A stretch of 64,000 nucleotides of DNA from Pseudomaricurvus alcaniphilus (GTDB taxonomy: Bacteria > Pseudomonadota > Gammaproteobacteria > Pseudomonadales > Cellvibrionaceae): assembly GCF_011440395.1 (NCBI RefSeq), contig NZ_JAAOIX010000013.1, positions 62,001-126,000 of the forward strand, written 5' to 3'. Positions 49,843-59,680 of this stretch are shown one piece after another; position 1 is the first letter of the stretch, and each line of letters begins with the position of its first letter. Position numbers and translations under genes: made by a program. Under the pieces are notes generated by a model. The model was not told where the DNA came from. It did not search any database and saw only the letters and a list, made by a program, of their open reading frames with translations.

Positions 49843-50909
49843 TGCCTGAAGTACACACCCCGGCACTACTGAGCCTCGACCATATCAGCTGCAGCTACGA
49901 CGGCCACGCGGTGGTCGACAACCTGTCGCTGAACATCTACGGCGGCGATACCTGCTGCCTGCTGGGCCCCAGCGGCTGTGGCAAAACCACAGTGCTGCGC
50001 GCCATTGCCGGCTTTCACCAGCTCAGTAGCGGCAGCATACAGCTGCGCCAGCAGACCATCTCCTCCAGCAGCAGCACCCTGCCGCCGGAAAAGCGCCACA
50101 TCGGCATGGTGTTCCAGGATTACGCCCTGTTTCCGCACCTGACCGTGTGCGACAACATCACCTATGGCCTGCACGGCCGCGACCGCGCCGCCAAAGAGCG
50201 GGTGTGCGAGGAAATGCTGGCACTGGTCAAGTTGCACGACCTCGGCCAGCGCTACCCCCACGAACTCTCCGGCGGCCAGCAACAGCGCGTGGCACTGGCG
50301 CGGGCGCTGGCCCCCGAACCCAGCATCCTGCTGCTGGACGAACCATTTTCCAGCCTCGATGTGGAGCTGCGTCGTTCACTGGCCGTGGAGGTGCGGGAAA
50401 TCCTGAAGTCGCGCCAAATCACCGCGATCCTGGTCACACACGACCAGGAAGAAGCCTTCGCCTTCGCCGACAAGATTGCCGTCCTGCACCAGGGCAAAAT
50501 TCAGCAATGGGCGACACCGTTCGACTTGTATCACGAACCGGCCACACGCTTTGTGGCGAACTTTATTGGCCAGGGCTCGTTTCTGCCGGGTCACGTGCTG
50601 GACAGCAGCAGCGTCGCCACCGAGATCGGCGTCATCCGCGGCAACCGCTGCTATGACTGGCTGCCGGACAGCCCGGTAGAGGTGCTGGTACGGCCGGATG
50701 ATATTGTGCTCAGTGAAAACAGTCCGATCCACGCCGAGGTCACCAACAAGGTATTTGTCGGCACCTCCAGCAACTACACCCTCAAGTTGCCCACGGGCAG
50801 CCAGGTGGTCTCGGCATTCCCCAGTCACGACGACTTCGAGGTGGGCGACCAGGTCGCCATTGAAGTGCGAGCCGAGCACCTGATCGCCTTTCGCACCGGC
50901 GACAAGTAA
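49842..50909 (+). CDS. ABC transporter ATP-binding protein (FbpC/PotA type), coupled to argF
   Basis: 355 residues from ATG 49842, which shares a base with the argF stop (TGATG). Walker A LLGPSGCGKTT, signature LSGGQQQRVALARAL, Walker B LLDEPFSSLD and switch His (LVTHDQEE) are complete. The C-terminal part (about 245-355) is a TOBE-type regulatory domain. The family imports ferric iron, polyamines or similar solutes. No permease or binding-protein gene is adjacent, so the partner is elsewhere. Confidence 0.9.
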   Translation: MPEVHTPALLSLDHISCSYDGHAVVDNLSLNIYGGDTCCLLGPSGCGKTTVLRAIAGFHQLSSGSIQLRQQTISSSSSTLPPEKRHIGMVFQDYALFPHLTVCDNITYGLHGRDRAAKERVCEEMLALVKLHDLGQRYPHELSGGQQQRVALARALAPEPSILLLDEPFSSLDVELRRSLAVEVREILKSRQITAILVTHDQEEAFAFADKIAVLHQGKIQQWATPFDLYHEPATRFVANFIGQGSFLPGHVLDSSSVATEIGVIRGNRCYDWLPDSPVEVLVRPDDIVLSENSPIHAEVTNKVFVGTSSNYTLKLPTGSQVVSAFPSHDDFEVGDQVAIEVRAEHLIAFRTGDK

Positions 50910-50918
50910 CTGCGTTGA

Positions 50919-52658
50919 TCAGTCTGCCAGTGTCACCGGCACCGCCCTGGCGTCCGGTTTACGCGGGTCGGCGGCGCCGCGGAACAGGCCGTCGCCGATG
51001 GCAATGGACTGCGCCCCACCCATGGTCGGCACCAGCTTCACCTGATGGCCCTTGGCCTCCAGCAACGCGCGTGTATCCGGGCTGAAGCCCTCCTCCATAA
51101 ACAGCTCATCCGGCTGCCACTGGTGATGGAAGCGCGGTGCACTGACCGCCGCGGCAATGTTCAACTCATGGTCAATCACATTTACCAGGGTCTGCAACAC
51201 GGTAGTAATGATACGACTGCCGCCGGGACTGCCAGTGACGATTACCGGCGCGCCATCCTTGAATACGATGGTCGGGGTCATGGAACTCAGCGGGCGCTTG
51301 CCCGCCACAATTTTATTGGCTTCGGCCCCAAGCAGCCCGTAGGCGTTAGCCGCGCCAGCCTTGGCGGAAAAATCGTCCATCTCGTTATTCAGCAGGATAC
51401 CGGTGCCGGGCACCGTAATACCGGAGCCAAAGGAGAAGTTGAGTGTGTAGGTATTGGAGACCACATTGCCGCTGGCGTCGGCGACAGAATAATGGGTGGT
51501 ATCGAGACTTTCGTCCTTGAACAGCTGGCCGGGCAGAATGGCGCTGGAGGGACGGACCTGGTCCGCACCGATCTGGCGCGCGATATCGGCGGCGTAACCC
51601 TTATCAATAAGCCTGGCCACCGGTACATCGACAAAGTCCGGGTCGCCCAGGTATTTGCTGCGATCGGCGTAGGCCCATTTCATCGCCTCGGTCATGGTAT
51701 GGATGGCCGCGCTGCTGCCCGCCCCCGCTTCGCGCAGGGTAAAGTGCTCGAGCACATTGAGCATTTGCAGCAGGTGGACACCGCCGGAGCTGGGCGGCGG
51801 CATGGACACCACCCGATAGCCGTTGTAGTCGCCGCTGACCGGCTCCCGCTCCACGACCCGGTAACTGGCCAAATCCTCGAGGCTGATGAGACCGTCGTGG
51901 GCCTCCATTTCCCGCACTATGCGCTGGGCGATTTTACCCCGGTAAAAGGCGTCTTCGCCTTTGCGCATGATTTGGCGCAAGCTCCAGGCCAACTCCGGCT
52001 GCCGCAACAACTGACCGGCGCGCAGGGGCTGCCCCTCATTGGGGTAAAATATGCGCAGCGATTCCGGGTTGCTGCGCAAATGACGGGAGCGCTCCAGCAC
52101 AGCGGCAAGGTCGAAACTGACCGCAAATCCCTCCCGCGCCAGGTCATAGGCCGGCTTCAAAACCAGCCGCAGTGGCAGGCTGCCGTATTTGCGCTGGGCG
52201 TGCACGAGGCCGGCGACGGTGCCGGGCACACCGGCGGATGCGCGGCTAAACAGAGCCTTGTGCCGATCCACCTCGCCATTGGCGTCCAGGAACATGTCGG
52301 CTGTCGCTCCCAGTGGCGCCACTTCCCGGTAGTCCAGCGCGATGGTCTGCTGCCGGTCGGCCAGGTAAATCAGCATAAATCCACCGCCGCCCAGATTGCC
52401 CGCTCGCGGCAGCACCACTGCCAGGGCAAAGCCCACCGCCACGGCGGCGTCCACGGCGTTGCCACCGGCGCTCAGGACCCGCGCGCCCACCTCACTGGCG
52501 AGCCAGTGCTGGCTAACAACCATGCCATGTCGCCCCAGCACCGGGTGCTGAATACTGTTGTGCCGAAAAATCGGCTCGTTCTCTTGCGCCCGGACAGCGC
52601 AATTCCAGCCGCTGAACAGGAAAAGAAACAGCACGAAGTGCCGCGTGACTCTGGCCAT
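50919..52658 (-). CDS. ggt: Gamma-glutamyltransferase (glutathione hydrolase precursor)
   Basis: 579 residues. A signal peptide (FVLFLFLFSGWNCAVRAQ) sends it to the periplasm. Autocleavage creates the N-terminal Thr nucleophile in DTTHYSVADASGNVVS. The GGSRI and PLSSMTPT motifs of the small subunit are present. It hydrolyses glutathione or transfers its glutamyl group. It converges with the ABC gene, nine bases apart, and diverges from the GH31 gene. Confidence 0.95.
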   Translation of the reverse strand: MARVTRHFVLFLFLFSGWNCAVRAQENEPIFRHNSIQHPVLGRHGMVVSQHWLASEVGARVLSAGGNAVDAAVAVGFALAVVLPRAGNLGGGGFMLIYLADRQQTIALDYREVAPLGATADMFLDANGEVDRHKALFSRASAGVPGTVAGLVHAQRKYGSLPLRLVLKPAYDLAREGFAVSFDLAAVLERSRHLRSNPESLRIFYPNEGQPLRAGQLLRQPELAWSLRQIMRKGEDAFYRGKIAQRIVREMEAHDGLISLEDLASYRVVEREPVSGDYNGYRVVSMPPPSSGGVHLLQMLNVLEHFTLREAGAGSSAAIHTMTEAMKWAYADRSKYLGDPDFVDVPVARLIDKGYAADIARQIGADQVRPSSAILPGQLFKDESLDTTHYSVADASGNVVSNTYTLNFSFGSGITVPGTGILLNNEMDDFSAKAGAANAYGLLGAEANKIVAGKRPLSSMTPTIVFKDGAPVIVTGSPGGSRIITTVLQTLVNVIDHELNIAAAVSAPRFHHQWQPDELFMEEGFSPDTRALLEAKGHQVKLVPTMGGAQSIAIGDGLFRGAADPRKPDARAVPVTLAD

Positions 52659-52754
52659 AAACCTGGGATCCCCTGAATTTCCGCTGCTGCCTGCTGCAGC
52701 AGCGGTGCTATGATAACCCGGGAGAAAAAACAGGACACGGACAGACTGACAATA

Positions 52755-55034
52755 ATGCCAAATTACCGAACTGCCATCGGCTCAGCCTGCGTCGCCATGT
52801 TTTTATTATTGCTCGGCTGCGAACCCCGCGCGCCAGCCACCGCCGGCCTCGAGGCGGTCTATGACAGCAGTCGCTTTCGCCTGCAAGTGAGTCAGCAACG
52901 GCTCGAAGTGTACGACCGCAATGTACAGCGCACCGTGTTCAGCGCCGCGGCCGAAGACCTGATCAGCGCACACCGGGCCGACGTGCAGCTGACGGAATCC
53001 CACGGCTATTACAGTCGGGTCGAATCCCCGGGTCACAGCTGCGGGCAGGCGAAGATTGAACGGGCCGACCCCTACAGCGAGTACTTCCTGCTCAGCGGCA
53101 GCTTCCAGAGCCCCGGCTGCGACCTGAAGTTCTACCTGCGTGTTGCCGTTACCGACCAAGCCATGTTTATTTCCGCCTACACCTCCGACGAAAATTACAA
53201 CCAGCTGAGCTTTGGCTTTGACAGCGTCGCCGACGAGACGGTGATGGGCTTCGGCAGCCAGGTCAGTCAACTCAACTTCAAGCAACTGGAAGTACCGATC
53301 TGGGTGCAGCGGCAGGGAATTGGCCGGGGCGCGCAACCCCTGTCGACCATGATCAATGCCAATAGCCCGGGCGCGGCTGGCGACCCCTTGAGCAGCGCCT
53401 ATCCGGTGCCCTACTTTCTCAGCGACCAGCAGTACGCCGTACTGCTGGAAAATACCGAGTATTCACGCTTTGATTTTCGCCAATCCCGACGCACCTATAT
53501 CCACGTGCAGAGCGCCGCCCTGAAGCTGCAATTCTTCAGCTGTTCAAGCTTGCTCGATTGTGTCGGCCAGCTGGGCGAGATGAGCGGCCGCATGCAACCT
53601 CTGCCCGACTGGGTCCACAGCGGTGCCATTATCGGCCTGCACGGCAACAGCGAAAAGGCACTCAGCCACTATCAAACCCTGCACAGCCAGGGCATCCCCA
53701 TCAGCGCCCTGCTGCTGCAAGACCGGGCCGCGAACGAGGACAGCAACGAAAGTGCCTTCCTGCCGCCCTGGAGCGGCCGGGGCGAGCCCAACCCCGAGCC
53801 CTGGCGGCAGCAATTGTTGGCGGCGGCGAGCCAGGACAACATCAGGTTACTGGGTTACGTCCATCCCTATGTAATTGACCCCGGCAGCGCCCCCGACGCC
53901 GCTGGCTTCCTGCTGCGGCGCCAAAATGGCGAACTCTACCAGAACCCGGCCACCGGCCGCGCAGGGCTGGTTGACCTCAGCAACCCGCAGGCCTACAACT
54001 GGCTGAAAGCGGAGCTCAAGGCGTTGATTACAGAGCAGCAATGGAGTGGCTGGGTGGCGGATTTTGGCGAGTACTTGCCTGTCGATGCAGAACTGTACGA
54101 AGGCCTTGCGGCCGACAGTTACCACAATCTTTTCCCGCAGCAATGGGCCAGGCTCAACGCCGAACTGCTGGCTGAACTGGACAGCACCGGGCAAGCGGTT
54201 TTCCTGATGCGCAGCGGCTTTACCCAGAGCCCCACTTTCACGCCCCTGTTCTGGCTCGGCAACCAAACCACCAGTTGGGACGCCAGCGACGGCTTGCAAA
54301 GCGTTGCCATCGGCCTGATCAACAGTGGCCTCAGCGGACAGACCTTAAACCATGCCGATATCGGCGGCACCACATCGTTGCGCCGCCCGGTGCCGACCAT
54401 GACCGGTTTGCTGCTGCCAACGCAGCTGTCGTTCAAGGAAAATAGCGAAGGGAGCGCACTGCAATCCCACTTTGCCCTGCATCGACACCCAAACCTGCTC
54501 AAGCGCTGGATTGAACTGAGTGCTTTTACCCCGGTCTTTCGCAGCAGCGAGGGGCTCGCACCCGAGCTGAACGCCCAGGTCTACGACGCCGATGTGCTGC
54601 CCCATTTCAGTCGCTTTGCCAGGCTGTTTGCGGCACTGGCACCCTACCGCAGGGAGCTGATGGAAGATGCCCGCGAGCGCGGCTGGCCGCTGATACGGCA
54701 CCCCCTGCTGCACTTCCCGGACAACCGCCATTTCCGCAATATGGCCGCGGACCAGGTGCAGTTTATGCTCGGCGATAGCGTTATGGTTGCCCCCATGCTG
54801 ACCCCGCGCAACGAAAAGACCTCCCGGGTGGTGCACTTGCCCGCAGGAGAATGGCTGGAGTTGTGGAGCCAGGATCTGCTGAGCGTACCCGCCGAAGGGA
54901 TACGCTTGAAAGTCTCGCCCAAGATGGGCGAGCCGCCGGTCTATCTGCTCGACACGGCCAATACCCGCAACCTGATTTTACCGGCGCTGCGCAGCGCCGG
55001 GGTCATCGCCGACCCGGCCGACAACGCAGAGTAA
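52755..55034 (+). CDS. GH31-family lipoprotein, YihQ-like, with altered acid/base residue
   Basis: 759 residues from ATG 52755. A lipobox LLLLGC makes Cys22 the lipidated residue. The barrel resembles YihQ-type GH31 enzymes: QGIGRG, LGYVHPYV, the nucleophile Asp436 in WVADFGEYLP and HADIGG. At the position of the acid/base Asp (W-x-GDQ in YihQ) it has LGNQTTSW, with Asn503. The Arg/Trp pair that holds the sulfonate in YihQ is also not seen. It could be an alpha-glucosidase-like protein with changed chemistry. Confidence 0.88.
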   Translation: MPNYRTAIGSACVAMFLLLLGCEPRAPATAGLEAVYDSSRFRLQVSQQRLEVYDRNVQRTVFSAAAEDLISAHRADVQLTESHGYYSRVESPGHSCGQAKIERADPYSEYFLLSGSFQSPGCDLKFYLRVAVTDQAMFISAYTSDENYNQLSFGFDSVADETVMGFGSQVSQLNFKQLEVPIWVQRQGIGRGAQPLSTMINANSPGAAGDPLSSAYPVPYFLSDQQYAVLLENTEYSRFDFRQSRRTYIHVQSAALKLQFFSCSSLLDCVGQLGEMSGRMQPLPDWVHSGAIIGLHGNSEKALSHYQTLHSQGIPISALLLQDRAANEDSNESAFLPPWSGRGEPNPEPWRQQLLAAASQDNIRLLGYVHPYVIDPGSAPDAAGFLLRRQNGELYQNPATGRAGLVDLSNPQAYNWLKAELKALITEQQWSGWVADFGEYLPVDAELYEGLAADSYHNLFPQQWARLNAELLAELDSTGQAVFLMRSGFTQSPTFTPLFWLGNQTTSWDASDGLQSVAIGLINSGLSGQTLNHADIGGTTSLRRPVPTMTGLLLPTQLSFKENSEGSALQSHFALHRHPNLLKRWIELSAFTPVFRSSEGLAPELNAQVYDADVLPHFSRFARLFAALAPYRRELMEDARERGWPLIRHPLLHFPDNRHFRNMAADQVQFMLGDSVMVAPMLTPRNEKTSRVVHLPAGEWLELWSQDLLSVPAEGIRLKVSPKMGEPPVYLLDTANTRNLILPALRSAGVIADPADNAE

Positions 55035-55191
55035 TGCCGCCGGGACCAGGCAGTGCTGCCACACGAGCAGCCCTGCCGCCGCGGTTAATCAGCCAGTGCA
55101 CAGCGCGGAACCGGCCGGCCTGGGACGCCCGCATTAGAGGCATTCAGCCAACTGCGCGCACCGGCACAGGGCGTGCGCCAATGAGGTTTAC

Positions 55192-56541
55192 TCAGGCGCC
55201 GAGCAGACCGAGCAGCTCGTCGCGCTTGCGCTCCATCAACGGGTAATCACCGCGGGACTCCACGTTCAGGCGCACTACCGGTTCGGTGTTGGAGCTGCGC
55301 AAGTTAAAGCGCCAGTCACCGAAACTCATGCTCAAACCGTCCGTGTAATCCACCTCGGTAGCCAGCTCCTGGTAGTGCTTCTCCACTTTCGCCATGGCCG
55401 CTTTCGGGTCGTCGATTTTATTGTTGATTTCACCGCTACAGGGAAACAGCGCAATGCAATCATCCACCAGCTCGGCCAGGGTTTTACCACTGCGGCACAT
55501 CAGTTCAGTGACCAGCAACCAGGGAATCATGCCACTGTCACAATAGGCAAACTCCCTGAAATAGTGGTGCGCGCTCATTTCACCGCCGTAGACCGCGTCC
55601 TCGAGCCGCATGCGCTCCTTGATAAACGCGTGCCCGGTTTTACTCTGCACCGGCCGGCCGCCCATTTTCTCCACCATCGCCCGGGTGTTCCAGGTCAGGC
55701 GCGGGTCGTGCACTATGGCCTCGCCAGGGTGCTTGAGCAGAAATACTTCTGCCAACAGCCCAACCAGGTAATAGCCCTCGATAAAGCGCCCGCTGGCGTC
55801 GAAGAAAAAGCAGCGATCAAAGTCACCGTCCCAGGCAATCCCCAGGTCGGCCTGGTGTTCGCCAATGGCGGCAGTGGTCGACTCGCGATTTTCCTCCAGC
55901 AGCGGATTGGGCACCCCGTGGGGGAAGTTGCCGTCCGGCTCATGGTGCACCTTGATAAACTCCAGCGGCAGGAAGCGCTCAATGGCGTCGATCACCATAC
56001 CTGCGCCGCCGTTGCCGGCGTTGCAAACCACCCGCAGCGGGCGCAACTGGTCGCGGTCGATATAGGTCAGCAAATGCTCGACATAAGCGGCCCGGTTATC
56101 CAGCTGTTGCAGTGTTCCGCGCTGACCCGGCGGGGCAAAGTCATTGGCTTCGGCCAGCTTCTGGATTTCACGCAGGCCAGTGTCACCGCTGATCGGCCGG
56201 GAGCCTTCGCGCACCAGCTTCATGCCGTTGTAATCCTTGGGGTTATGACTGGCGGTGACACAGATGCCGCCGTCGACGCCGAGGTGAAAGGTGGCAAAGT
56301 ATATTTCCTCGGTGCCCACCTGGCCGATATGGATCACATCGACACCGGCATCCAGCAGCCCTTCTGCCAGCGCATCGGTCAGCTCGGCACTGGTCAGGCG
56401 GATATCGTGCCCCACCACGACCCGGCCGGGCTTGAGATAGGAGGCGTAGGCCCGACCGATGCGATAGGCGATATCGGTGTTCAATTCATCCGGCAGCCGG
56501 CCGCGAATATCGTAGGCCTTAAAACAGGTAAGAGTCGTCAT
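55192..56541 (-). CDS. algC: Phosphomannomutase/phosphoglucomutase (AlgC/CpsG family)
   Basis: 449 residues. The phosphoserine loop [13 protein letters not shown], the metal loop [16 protein letters not shown], the sugar loop [13 protein letters not shown] and the phosphate loop RSSNTEP are all intact. It interconverts 1- and 6-phosphates of mannose or glucose for sugar-nucleotide supply. It lies immediately after galU, so glucose-1-phosphate made by one is used by the other. Symbol by family resemblance. Confidence 0.9.
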   Translation of the reverse strand: MTTLTCFKAYDIRGRLPDELNTDIAYRIGRAYASYLKPGRVVVGHDIRLTSAELTDALAEGLLDAGVDVIHIGQVGTEEIYFATFHLGVDGGICVTASHNPKDYNGMKLVREGSRPISGDTGLREIQKLAEANDFAPPGQRGTLQQLDNRAAYVEHLLTYIDRDQLRPLRVVCNAGNGGAGMVIDAIERFLPLEFIKVHHEPDGNFPHGVPNPLLEENRESTTAAIGEHQADLGIAWDGDFDRCFFFDASGRFIEGYYLVGLLAEVFLLKHPGEAIVHDPRLTWNTRAMVEKMGGRPVQSKTGHAFIKERMRLEDAVYGGEMSAHHYFREFAYCDSGMIPWLLVTELMCRSGKTLAELVDDCIALFPCSGEINNKIDDPKAAMAKVEKHYQELATEVDYTDGLSMSFGDWRFNLRSSNTEPVVRLNVESRGDYPLMERKRDELLGLLGA

Positions 56542-56551
56542 TTATGGGCTC

Positions 56552-57382
56552 TCAAACTGGTTTGTAGATATTTTCGTAAACGAAATTGGTGGCTTCTACA
56601 AAACCTTCAACACTACCGCAGTCAAAGCGGCGGCCGCGAAACTTATAGGCCAGCACACAACCGTTTTTCGCCTGGGTCAGCAGTGCGTCAGTCAGCTGCA
56701 CTTCGCCGTTAATCCCGGGCGGTGTATTTTCAATGATGTCGAAGATATCGGGCGTCAGAATATAGCGGCCAATAATGGCCAGGTTACTGGGCGCCTCTTC
56801 CAGGCTGGGCTTTTCCACCATGTCGGACACCTGGAACAAACCCTCCTTGATTTGCTCACCCTTGATCACCCCGAACTTGTGGATCAGCTCATCCGGCACC
56901 TCCTGAATGGCGACAATACTGCAGCGAAACTGCTTGTAGAGCTTCACCATTTGCGCCAGCACGCCTTCATCGTCTTCCGCCAGGCACAAATCATCTGACA
57001 GCACCACCCCGAAAGGCTCATCGCCAATCAGGCGCTTGCCGTTGAGAATGGCATCACCCAGGCCTCGCATTTCCACCTGGCGGGTAAAGGAGAATGCCGC
57101 CTTGCTCATGACATCGCGGATAGACTCTAAATACACTTCCTTGCCGGTGCCGGCAATCTGGTGCTCCAGCTCGTAATTCATATCGAAATGATCGGCAATG
57201 GCGCGTTTGCCACGACCGGTGACCATGCCGATATCGTGCAGGCCGGCTTCGATCGCCTCTTCAACGCCGTACTGGACCAGTGGCTTGTTGACGATAGGCA
57301 ACATTTCCTTCGGCATGGCTTTGGTGGCGGGAAGAAATCGGGTGCCGTAGCCAGCGACCGGGAAAAGACACTTGTTAATCAT
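56552..57382 (-). CDS. galU: UTP-glucose-1-phosphate uridylyltransferase
   Basis: 276 residues. The nucleotide-binding AGYGTRFLPATKAMPKEML near the start and the later LSDDLC are typical. It makes UDP-glucose for LPS, exopolysaccharide and trehalose-type paths. It overlaps functionally with the AlgC-like mutase 10 bases downstream and is divergent from fabA. Confidence 0.96.
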   Translation of the reverse strand: MINKCLFPVAGYGTRFLPATKAMPKEMLPIVNKPLVQYGVEEAIEAGLHDIGMVTGRGKRAIADHFDMNYELEHQIAGTGKEVYLESIRDVMSKAAFSFTRQVEMRGLGDAILNGKRLIGDEPFGVVLSDDLCLAEDDEGVLAQMVKLYKQFRCSIVAIQEVPDELIHKFGVIKGEQIKEGLFQVSDMVEKPSLEEAPSNLAIIGRYILTPDIFDIIENTPPGINGEVQLTDALLTQAKNGCVLAYKFRGRRFDCGSVEGFVEATNFVYENIYKPV

Positions 57383-57585
57383 AGATAAATCATCCTTATA
57401 TCAATGTAGGTGTATTCGTGTGCCAGTTAGAACGGCCACTAGGATACTACAAGAACGTTGCAATATGCTGACCAACTATTGGATTTCCGCGGCTGGAGAC
57501 AATTTTCGCCCCTTGGTGAATGCCAGCACTGGACAATCTCTATCTGGACAAGCAGACTGCAAAAGGTAGAATGATCACCTTTTAT

Positions 57586-57603
57586 GGCTGCACGCGCGCA
57601 GCC
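57586..57603. promoter_or_regulatory. Perfect inverted repeat upstream of fabA
   Basis: GGCTGC (57586-57591) and GCAGCC (57598-57603) flank ACGCGC, 30 bases before the fabA start. It could be an operator for a fatty-acid regulator or an mRNA hairpin. It does not match the FabR consensus I know. Confidence 0.35.
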
Positions 57604-57633
57604 GCTTACGCACCCACTCAGAGTCCTGATTTT

Positions 57634-58158
57634 ATGGATTTAAGCAACCGAAAGAACGCCTACGATAGAGACGAGCTGCTGGACTGCGGTCACGGCCGTA
57701 TGTTTGGGCCAGGTAACGCCCAACTTCCAACCCCCAATATGCTGATGCTGGATCGTATTAGCAGTATCACCGCCGATGGCGGCGAATACGGCAAGGGCGA
57801 GATTGTTGCAGAACTGGATATTCACCCTGGCCTGTGGTTTTTTGACTGTCACTTCCCCGGCGACCCGGTGATGCCAGGCTGCCTCGGACTGGACGCCATG
57901 TGGCAGCTGGTAGGCTTCTTCCTGGCCTGGAAAGGAAACGAAGGCAAAGGCCGTGCTTTGGGTTGTGGTGAAGTAAAATTCACCGGCCAGATTATCCCCA
58001 GCGCCAAGCTGGTCACCTATCGCATCACCCTCAAGCGGGTGATAGAACGAAAACTGGTTATGGGCATCGCCGATGGCAGCGTCAGCGTTGACGGCAAGGA
58101 GATCTACACCGCCAAGGATCTTCGTGTAGGCCTGTTCCAAAGCACGGATAACTTCTAA
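57634..58158 (+). CDS. fabA: 3-hydroxydecanoyl-ACP dehydratase/isomerase
   Basis: 174 residues from ATG 57634, close to the usual 171. The catalytic His and Asp lie in [21 protein letters not shown]. FabA dehydrates 3-hydroxydecanoyl-ACP and isomerises the trans-2 product to cis-3, starting unsaturated fatty acid synthesis. fabB follows after 55 bases, the usual pair. Confidence 0.98.
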   Translation: MDLSNRKNAYDRDELLDCGHGRMFGPGNAQLPTPNMLMLDRISSITADGGEYGKGEIVAELDIHPGLWFFDCHFPGDPVMPGCLGLDAMWQLVGFFLAWKGNEGKGRALGCGEVKFTGQIIPSAKLVTYRITLKRVIERKLVMGIADGSVSVDGKEIYTAKDLRVGLFQSTDNF

Positions 58159-58213
58159 CAAACCTCTAAGCACTCGCACACCGACGGGTGCTCAGTCACA
58201 ATCGAGGATGCTT

Positions 58214-59431
58214 ATGAAACGCGTTGTGGTCACCGGCATGGGTATCGTCTCCTGCCTGGGTAACGATATCGAAACCGTTCTGGACGCCCTGAAAGAAGGT
58301 CGTTCAGGCATTAAATTTCAGGAAGAGTACGAGAAGATGGGCTTCCGCAGCCTGGTTGCGGGCAGCATCGACATCGACCTGAAAGAGCATATAGATCGCA
58401 AAAGCTTGCGCTTTATGGGTGATGCTGCGGCCTTTGCCTATATTTCCATGCAGCAAGCCATCACCGACAGCGGCCTGGCAGAAGACCAGGTTTCCAACGA
58501 GCGCACCGGCATCATCATGGGCTCAGGCGGCGCCTCCTCCAAGAACCTGGTGGAGTCGGCCGACATACTGCGAGAGAAGGGCTTGAAGCGCGTCGGCCCC
58601 TATCGGGTCACGCAGACCATGAGCAGTACCGCTTCCGCCTGTCTGGCAACGCCGTTCAAGATCAAGGGCGTCAACTACACCATCTCTTCCGCCTGCGCCA
58701 CCAGCGCCCACTGTGTCGGTAACGCCATGGAGCTGATTCAACTGGGCAAGCAGGATGTGGTCTTTGCCGGCGGCGGCGAAGAAGAACACTGGACCCTTAC
58801 CGCCCTGTTCGATGCCATGGGCGCCCTGTCGACCAAATACAATGACACCCCGGACAAGGCCTCCAGGGCCTACGATGCTGACCGTGACGGCTTTGTCATT
58901 GCCGGTGGCGGTGGCTGCCTGGTGTTGGAAGAGCTGGAACACGCCCGCGCCCGCGGTGCGAAAATCTACGCAGAGCTGGTTGGCTACGGCGCCACATCGG
59001 ACGGCTACGACATGGTAGCGCCGTCCGGCGAAGGTGCTGCTCGCTGCATGCGCCAGGCACTGAGCACCGTGGAAGGTGATCTGGACTACATCAACGCCCA
59101 CGGCACCAGCACCCCGGTCGGCGACATCGCGGAATTGAAAGCCGTGCGAGAAGTGTTTGGCAGTAAAGTGCCCGCCATCAGCTCCACCAAATCACTCACC
59201 GGCCACTCCCTGGGTGCCACCGGCGTACAGGAAGCGATTTACAGCCTGCTGATGATGAAGCACAACTTTATTTCGGCTTCCGCCAATATCGGCACCCTCG
59301 ACGATGCGGCACAAGACATGAATATCGTCCAGCAGCGCCAGGACAATGTCCAGCTGCAGCGTGTCATGTCCAACAGCTTTGGCTTTGGCGGCACCAACGC
59401 CAGCCTGGTATTCCAGCGCTACCAGGCGTAA
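58214..59431 (+). CDS. fabB: 3-oxoacyl-ACP synthase I
   Basis: 405 residues from ATG 58214, placed six bases after GAGG; an ATG two codons earlier (58208) abuts that site. The Cys-His-His triad is visible: Cys in [10 protein letters not shown], His in [11 protein letters not shown] and His in [10 protein letters not shown]. FabB elongates cis-3-decenoyl-ACP made by FabA. Confidence 0.98.
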   Translation: MKRVVVTGMGIVSCLGNDIETVLDALKEGRSGIKFQEEYEKMGFRSLVAGSIDIDLKEHIDRKSLRFMGDAAAFAYISMQQAITDSGLAEDQVSNERTGIIMGSGGASSKNLVESADILREKGLKRVGPYRVTQTMSSTASACLATPFKIKGVNYTISSACATSAHCVGNAMELIQLGKQDVVFAGGGEEEHWTLTALFDAMGALSTKYNDTPDKASRAYDADRDGFVIAGGGGCLVLEELEHARARGAKIYAELVGYGATSDGYDMVAPSGEGAARCMRQALSTVEGDLDYINAHGTSTPVGDIAELKAVREVFGSKVPAISSTKSLTGHSLGATGVQEAIYSLLMMKHNFISASANIGTLDDAAQDMNIVQQRQDNVQLQRVMSNSFGFGGTNASLVFQRYQA

Positions 59432-59444
59432 ACCCCGCCCTCCA

Positions 59445-59468
59445 GGCCCGGCCACCGACGGCCGGGCC
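59445..59468 (+). terminator. Hairpin after fabB
   Basis: GGCCCGGCC (59445-59453) and GGCCGGGCC (59460-59468) form a 9-bp GC-rich stem with a 6-base loop, 14 bases after the fabB stop. No U-tract follows, so it is a weak terminator candidate or a 3' stabiliser. Confidence 0.4.
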
Positions 59469-59680
59469 AACCCCACCACTCCAGCAACCCCTCTCGCTTG
59501 CCAGCAGCTCACACTTAGGTATGGATTTGACCCCGCCACAGGTTTTTTTCGGGCCGCAGGTTTGACTTTTCAGCACAAAGACTTGTTGATTTAACCGCCA
59601 AACGGTTACCATAAAGCCACCAACAGGAAACCGGATAACAAGCAACCACTCTTCACAACAAAAAAAGCAAGGATGCGATT

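Noticed and set aside
51045-52676. 543-codon open frame opposite ggt
   Set aside because: It is the antisense of a complete gamma-glutamyltransferase and has no recognisable motif.
52755-55034. Sulfoquinovosidase assignment for the GH31 lipoprotein
   Set aside because: Overall similarity to YihQ is clear, but the sulfonate-binding Arg/Trp and the acid/base Asp are not seen, and no sulfoquinovose genes are near.
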